From contig CAUYUJ010006557.1 of assembly GCA_963575745.1 (NCBI GenBank), positions 177,001 through 241,000 on the forward strand: DNA of 64,000 bases, in the 5' to 3' direction. Shown here piece after piece: positions 58,701-64,000 of the stretch (position 1 is the first letter of the stretch; each line of letters begins with the position of its first letter). Made by a program: the position numbers and the translations under genes. A model generated the notes under the pieces. That model was given only the letters and a program-made list of their open reading frames with translations. It had not been told where the DNA came from and did no database searches. This stretch comes from Prorocentrum cordatum. Taxonomy: Eukaryota > Sar > Dinophyceae > Prorocentrales > Prorocentraceae.

Positions 58701-59590
58701 GTGGGTGCATATCGCGCAGGCGCCCAAGCTCTTCCCCCTTGTGAGGCCGTCGGGCTGCTGCAGGTCTGGCCAGGGTGTCAAGCGGGTCGAAGTCGGGCAG
58801 TCGACGCAGCGAGTGCTCGATGGAGCGCGAGAAGATTCAGCAGGAGACGAGGGCATGGATGGTCAGCCCGAGGCGTTGACGGTGGCCTGGCGGAGGTTCC
58901 TCACGGCAGCGGAGCAAGACTTGGTGGGAATATGCCCAAGTGAAAGAAATGCGCATCGGTACGTCGGGCGATCTGAGCGCGTTTAGTCACCAAGTGGGTG
59001 CGGCAGACGGCATTTAAAAGGATGCGGTCGCCAGCGGTCACGGCTGAGGCGGCATGGCTGGCCAGGGTGGTTAACTGCCTGAGGGCGGCGGCGCGGGGCC
59101 AGAGGCCCGGGGAGAGGGCGGCGGCGCTGAAGAGCCCGCCCCGTCTGGCGCGGGGCGCGCCGCAACGGCTGCAGGCCACGGCTGCCCAGGCGCAGGCCTC
59201 CAGCGCCTACCGCGCCACGGGCTTGGCTGGAGCCACGCGGAGGTGGTGGAAAGTAATGCAGGACGAAGAAGTTAGCCGTGCGTCTGCTGAGGCTTTGCGC
59301 TGGATAGCTGAGGAGGCACGCGCTGATGCTCAATCACTGGCGCAGCGGGACCTTGACGACAGAGGGCGGCAGTTCGACGAGCGGGTCCAGCTGCAGTTGC
59401 GAGGAGGAAGAGGAGGGCTACACGCCATCGCGCGGGTGCCCATCGGTTGGCAGGACAGCCCAGCCGACCAGGGGTAGGCGTGGGGCCCACCAGCCAGCCT
59501 GGAGGTAGAGGTACGCGAAATGGAACACGAATGGCGGAGGCTTCGGGGGGGTCGAGTGCGAGCAGGTCAGCGCGCGATGGCCCAAGGGCC
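58701..59590 (+). pseudogene. LINE linker between endonuclease and RT
   Basis: Coherent text appears in alternating frames: FLTAAEQDLVGICPSER (about 58895), ARVVNCLRAAARGQRPGERA (about 59060), then RRWWKVMQDEEVSRASAEAL (about 59240) and QSLAQRDLDDRGRQFDERVQ. It is basic and helical, as expected for the linker. Confidence 0.5.
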
Positions 59591-60395
59591 TGGGCGGGCG
59601 CCATCCCGGGCTTTCAGCGGACGAGCTGGGGGAGCGTCTGGGGACCTTTCGGCACGGCACAGCAGCCTTCATCGAGGGCATTCGTCCAAGGCAGCTGCTG
59701 GAGCTGTGCGATGGGGCGCTGGAGACGCTGACCGACATCCTGATGGAAGTGGGAAGAGCAGCTGCGTGGCCCAGCCTCACCACCAAAGTGTGCTTCCTCG
59801 CGAAGCGGCTGGGAGGAGCACGGCCGATCGCGATCATCATGGCGCTGGCGAAGGCGCAGGCCCGCCCCAGGAGGTCCATCGCGCAGAATTGGGAGAAGCG
59901 CGACGACAGGCCCTTCTTCTGGGCCGCCCGAGGCCGCGGATGTGAAAGAGCGGCGTGGCAGCAAGCGGCGGAGTGCGAAAGGGCGGCGGCCGAAAGGCGC
60001 CAACAGCGAGACCCAGAGGCGCGTCGGTGCTCGCGATGCTTGACCTGCTGAAGGCGCACAAGCAAGTGCGTCACCACCACCTCGTGGAAGCAGCGGTCAG
60101 GACTGGCTTCCCGCTGTGGCAGTTGAAGTTAAAGATCGACCTGTACCGCTCGCCCCGACGATTGGCTCTCGGTGTTCGCGTGGGCGACGAGCTTCAGGTG
60201 GGCCAAGCGGTTTTGCCTGGGGGCGGGTGCGCCGCGCTGATGCTCAAGATGCTGCTCCTGGCTCCGTTGGATAGGCTACGCGCGGCGCATCCGACAGTGG
60301 GGCCCACGGTCGTGGTCTACGACGTCATTGCGAAGAGGACAGGCAGCCCTGTGAGGACACTGCGTGAGGTAGGGGGTGCTGTCTTCAGGCTCTAG
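59591..60395 (+). pseudogene. LINE reverse transcriptase, finger and palm
   Basis: Frame 59743 gives FLAKRLGGARPIAIIMALAK, the non-LTR RT finger motif with the K-x-LGG-x-RPI core. The frame at 59955 continues with MLDLLKAHKQVRHHHLVEAA, GFPLWQLKLKIDLYRSPRRL and LPGGGCAALMLKMLLLAPLD, typical palm text. At the catalytic site the sequence is VVVYDVIAKRT, so the Y-x-D-D box is damaged. TAG at 60393 interrupts the same frame. Confidence 0.75.
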
Positions 60396-61550
60396 ACATT
60401 GCTGGGCGAGGCCGGCCTGCAGGTCGCGAAGAAGAGGTCGCGAACCCTGGCGAATCACCCGAAGACGCGCGCAGCAGTTGCGCAACGCGCACTACAAGGC
60501 GGCGGCAAGAGGATAGGCAGAACAGTGAGAGGGCAGAGGCTGCAGGCGGCGCAGCAGAGGCCGAGGAGGTTCGGAGTGCTCAAGAAGGGCAAGGTGAAGA
60601 GGAGGGCGGCCAGCAGGGTCGTCAAGACAGGGTTGCAACCCAGTGTCGCGCACAGAGTGGCGGTGGCAGGCATGGCGAAGGGCGAGCTTGACAAGGCGAG
60701 GAGCTTGGCCTTCAGCGCGACGGCCCCAAGCACGGCGGGTAGGTCGCGCGCGCGCCCCCGAATGCCCGTCATCCACGCGACGCTGGCACCCGTGATGATG
60801 CTGCTCCGAGCGCGATGGAAAGGTCGGGCCCCGTCTCGCATGATGGACGCATGCCTGTGCGACGACGGGGCCACGAAGCGGGCGCGCGTCCAAGGGCCGA
60901 TGTCGGCTGTCGCGGTGATGCTGAGGCGCGTGGGCCGGCGCGCCATGGACCACGAGCGGTGGGGGCGCCGCGACGGGTCGATCCTGAGGCCCTTCGACAC
61001 AGCCCCCTGGGTCGTCAAGAAGCTGCTGCTGAAGGCCGTTGAGCAGTGGCAGTGGCAGCAAGTGGCCGCCTCGCCAGGCTGCGAGCACCTAGCCAGCGGC
61101 GGGGTCCTTGAGCCGCTAGCGCGGCCCGCGATGTCGGGCGTCGCCAACGGCGTGCGCGAGCGGAGAGAGCCAGGGCAGAGCGTCAGCAGGAGGGCGAGGC
61201 CCACCGCGAAGGAGAAGGGCTACGCAGCTTCGCTGGTCACCCACGCGCAGCGGCCGCAGGCGAGGAAGGCGGATGCAGGCGCGGTGGCCTCGGACGCGTG
61301 TCTCCTATGCGAGGCGAGGGGCACGCTGCTGCACAAACATTGCGGCTGCGACGCTTGGAAGGAGGTGCTGACAACGCAGGCTGCGGTTTCCTCCCTGAGA
61401 GCCAGATCGGACACGCAAGAGGTGGCGCTGCTGCTGGAGAGGTGCCCGTGGCCAGCCCAGTCGGGCCTCTCCAGACCCACGCCTTCCAGCAGCATCTGCT
61501 GGGGAGGACAGCATGATGGGGTCGTGCCGCCAAGGGGCACCCACTTGGGC
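60396..61550 (+). pseudogene. LINE RT thumb/connection and Cys/His knuckle
   Basis: Same frame as the RT palm behind TAG 60393. After GGGKRIGRTVRGQRLQAAQQ the text is that of the RT thumb and connection of dinoflagellate LINEs (TAPWVVKKLLLKAVEQWQWQ). At about 61300-61360 it has ACLLCEARGTLLHKHCGCDA, a C-x2-C-x8-H-x-C knuckle before RNase H. Confidence 0.6.
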
Positions 61551-62290
61551 GGGTCGACCTTCGAGGTTGAGTTCGGCGGCTACGCGTCCGTGGGTTGGGG
61601 CCTGGTGGGGCTGAAGCCCGATGGCGGTGAGTGCCCATGTCGATCGCTGGTCAGCTGCGCGAGCCGTGCGTGGACATCAACGGCGGGGAGCTCATGGCCT
61701 TTATCATGCTGATGCGGTTGTGGATGGCTCCCGTTGGGGCAGTCGTGGACTCCAAATACGTGTGCAATGGGGTCATGAAGGGTGGTCGTGCAAGCACCAC
61801 GTGCTACTGCCACGCGCGGGCACATCTGTGGCGCGCGGCCTGGGGCCTCATCGACGACCTGGGAGGCGCTGGAGAGGCTGGCGTGCGAGCACGTTGGGCG
61901 CGAGCACACCAGACACAGCGACAGGTGCGTGATGGGGCGATTTCCTACCGCGACTGGCCGCGCAACAAGCACGCGGACGCGGCGGCCAGGTCAGCAGCGG
62001 AGGCAGGCAGGATTGCGGCTGTGGATCGCGCTAAGCTGCAAGCCGAACGTAGCCTCGTGGACGGGATCGCGACGTGGTGCAGTGCCGTGGGCAGCTGGGC
62101 CCAGGGCAGTGACACGTATCACAGGACGGCGAAGCCGCAGGGTGCTGTGAAGGCCGAGCAGCGAGGATGGAGGGCGTCAGCAACATGCGCGACCTGCGCG
62201 GAGCTCCAGGGAAGCAGCGGCGCACGCACTGCAGGCGGCAGAGTCGGCAAGGCGAGCGCCCAGGCCCCATCCTGGAGGAGGCGATGAAGG
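61551..62290 (+). pseudogene. LINE RNase H domain
   Basis: Degenerate first motif (EFGGYASVGWGLVGL; the catalytic Asp is lost), then in the frame from 61631 VDINGGELMAFIMLM (Glu), VGAVVDSKYVCNGV (Asp) and YRDWPRNKHADAAAR (the N-x-x-A-D-x-x-A motif). This is a type I RNase H, found in some LINE clades behind RT. One frameshift separates the first motif from the rest. Confidence 0.75.
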
Positions 62291-62333
62291 CGAACGGTGT
62301 GCTGAAGGCCCAGGACTGCCAGCCGCTCGGCTC

Positions 62334-62480
62334 GTGGGGATCGGGCCGCAAGTGGACGCGCAGCTGGAGAGGGAGATGCCCCTGGCGGCGTGCCTCCGCT
62401 GCGGGGCCACTGGCGCGGCGCGAGCCGGCAGCTTCACCAGGCGCTGCGAGCCGCCGGCGCCTACGGGCATGGCGGCGCTG
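62334..62480 (+). pseudogene. LINE terminal zinc-finger segment
   Basis: ACLRCGATGAARAGSFTRRC fits a single Cys-x2-Cys finger with a distal Cys at the very end of the LINE polyprotein. No more LINE domain follows. Confidence 0.5.
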
Positions 62481-62575
62481 GCGAGGCTGGAGAACAAGCT
62501 GGCGCCCAAGGTGTCCAGCAGAGTGGCCGTCGAGGTGCACGACCTCGTCGAGGGCGGCAGCGATGCTGCTGCACT

Positions 62576-62651
62576 GATGTCCAGCCAGGCTGCCGCATGG
62601 AATCGCGGTTGTTTGCCAGTTCAAGTTGATGAGGCTACGGACACGGATGTG
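62576..62651 (-). repeat. 76-bp direct repeat, right copy
   Basis: Copy of 57743-57818 (84% identity, ungapped). On the - strand it reads RVRSLINLNWQTTAIPCGSL. The two copies bracket the endonuclease-RT-RNase H part. Confidence 0.85.
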
Positions 62652-62659
62652 GCGGAGGC

Positions 62660-64000
62660 GGCTGGTCTGGCCTCCGCGACGAGCGGGCTCGACGCGGCGG
62701 CCCCCAGAGGGGTGGAAGGGCCGCCAGTGCGGCGCCACCAGGGGCCCCTGCCGCGGTCTCACCGACCTGCAGGCGGGGGCGAGGATGAAGCGGCGGGCGC
62801 CGCTGCGGCGACCGAGGAGGCGGTGCGAGGCAAGGTCGCGTCGCTCCTCGCGGCCTACCGCCGCGGCTGCGCCGCTGCGGAGCCGTGCGGCGTTGCTCGG
62901 AGCCCTTCGGCGCGGGCGGCCTGCTGTCGGCCCACCCTGGACTGGCATTTCGACCAGAGGCTTGGGGAGCCCATGGCGCTGGTGGCGGTCGGGCCGAGGG
63001 TCGATCCGCGAGGGGCGGGGGCCATTGTGGGCGCTCCGAAGGGAAATCGCGAAGCCCCCGCCCCGAAGCGGCTCTCGCCGAAGCGAAGTCGTCGGAGCCG
63101 AGCGATGAGCTTCCGGCACCACCTCGGGAGCTCCGTCGGCCAGAAGCTCGCGTTGCACAAGGCGATGCATGCTGGGGCGGCGCTGGCGGCGCGGCCGATG
63201 AGGGGCTCAGCGGCACGCGGGCCTCCCACCTTGACATGTGCGTCGGGCTCGGCGGGCATGGACCGAGTGAATCAACTTCAGGGGTGCCGAGGAGTCCTTC
63301 GGTGAGGTCGACTCGGCGTCATCCTCGCCCTGGCCAGGCCTCGGTGACGAGCGGGCTGGGCGCGGCGACTCCCAGAGGGGTGTGGCGCCACCAGGGGCCC
63401 CTGCCACGGCCTCACCGACCGGCAGGCAGGGGCGAGGAGGATGTTTGGGACGCCGCAGTGGCGACTAAAGAGGCGGTGCGAAGCCAGGCCGCGTCGTTCC
63501 TCGAGGCCGACCGCCGCGGCTGCGCCGCTGCGGGGCCAAGCGGCGCTATCGGCGTGTGCATCGGGCACCGCCAGCAGGGGGACTCCCACCAGGACGCAGG
63601 TGAGCAGGGGCTGCTGACTCTGGCGGCGGCTAGAACGCAAGTCCCAACCCCCAGGGGCACCCACGTGGTAAACAGCGCGTGGGGCTGGGCTCAGTCGCCA
63701 AGGTTTTTGCTGGAGCCTGCACCCTGGTAGATAAACAGCGCGCGGGGCAGGCCCGCCTCGACGAGTGCACTGGAGGTGGTGCAATCGCAACTCATGGATC
63801 GACCTCGGGGGCGCCGAGGAGCCATTCAGCGAGTTCGGCTCGACGTCATCCTTCCCCTGGCCTGGCCTCGGTGGACAGCGGGCTGGACGTGGCGGATCCC
63901 AGAGGGGTGGAAGGGCCGCCAGTGCGGCGCCACCTCGGGCCTCTGCCGCGGTCTCAGCGACCTGCATGCGGGGGCGAGGAGCGGCTCAGCGGCACGCGGG
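62660..64000 (+). repeat. Tandem ~0.5-0.7-kb repeat array at the window end
   Basis: Three units start with CGGGCTCGACGCGG, CGGGCTGGGCGCGG and CGGGCTGGACGTGG near 62683, 63349 and 63879, each followed by CAGAGGGGTG and GGCGCCACC. GAGGCGGTGCGA...GCCGCGGCTGCGCCGCTGCGG recurs at 62817-62880 and 63470-63536, and GGCTCAGCGGCACGCGGG at 63204 and 63983. The open frames inside are composition driven. The last unit runs out of the window. Confidence 0.75.

Larger units (their letters stand above)
56504..62480 (+). mobile_element. Decayed LINE with endonuclease, RT and RNase H, + strand
   Basis: Order on the + strand: finger/coiled coil, AP endonuclease, linker, RT, Cys/His knuckle, RNase H, terminal zinc finger. 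It differs from the LINE at 31-36.5 kb by having RNase H. It is broken by several frameshifts and stops. The 5' part is tandemly duplicated upstream. Confidence 0.82.

Noticed and set aside
1-64000. tRNA, rRNA or spliceosomal RNA genes
   Set aside because: No cloverleaf with the usual T-loop words or rRNA core word was recognised by eye; a covariance-model scan would be needed to exclude them.

Overview
The window looks like nuclear DNA of a dinoflagellate. The evidence is strong GC richness broken by huge simple-sequence tracts, decayed copia and LINE polyproteins of the kind that fill dinoflagellate genomes, and a relict dinoflagellate spliced-leader sequence in front of an intronless ORF. 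No bacterial gene organisation, rRNA or recognisable tRNA was seen. Almost everything is mobile or repeat DNA. The one plausible host-type gene is a 380-codon retrocopy at about 52.5-53.7 kb.

Layout. (1) 1-18.8 kb: a Ty1/copia-type element on the + strand with gag zinc knuckle, aspartic protease, a cytosine-methyltransferase-like segment, integrase with an exact D-35-E spacing, RT and RNase H. Its start lies outside the window, and pol carries four in-frame stops. Between pol codons at 6638 and 16619 sits a nested ~10 kb tyrosine-recombinase (YR) retrotransposon on the - strand. It has an uninterrupted 2506-codon ORF (DIRS-type RT plus RNase H, then a J-domain-like module), a separate YR ORF, and split direct repeats in the order A1-pol-B1-A2-B2, as in Ngaro-like elements. 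Its removal would leave the copia reading frame intact. (2) 18.8-31 kb: a 1.1 kb polypyrimidine tract, small tandem and inverted repeats, GC-rich DNA without a convincing gene, then a mosaic of one dispersed repeat family (called R1 here) alternating with trinucleotide arrays and a duplicated AT-richer block. (3) 31-36.5 kb: a decayed LINE on the - strand (AP endonuclease, RT, zinc fingers, C-terminal tail). (4) 36.5-51.6 kb: mostly featureless DNA plus microsatellites, two more R1 copies and a foldback repeat.

(5) 51.6-54 kb: a 20-bp minisatellite split by a ~1.5 kb - strand segment that holds the retrocopy ORF and its relict spliced leader. (6) 54-64 kb: a tandemly duplicated 1.4 kb block that forms the 5' part of a second decayed LINE on the + strand (RanBP2-like finger, coiled coil, endonuclease, RT, RNase H, terminal zinc finger). 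An 84% identical 76-bp direct repeat brackets its enzymatic part, and ~0.5-0.7 kb repeats end the window.

The elements do not form a pathway. The value of the window is its nesting history: an old copia element decayed, an open YR element is inserted in it, and a trans-spliced mRNA appears to have been copied back into a minisatellite. ORFs predicted inside the simple repeats, and the many antisense frames in GC-rich DNA, were treated as shadows.
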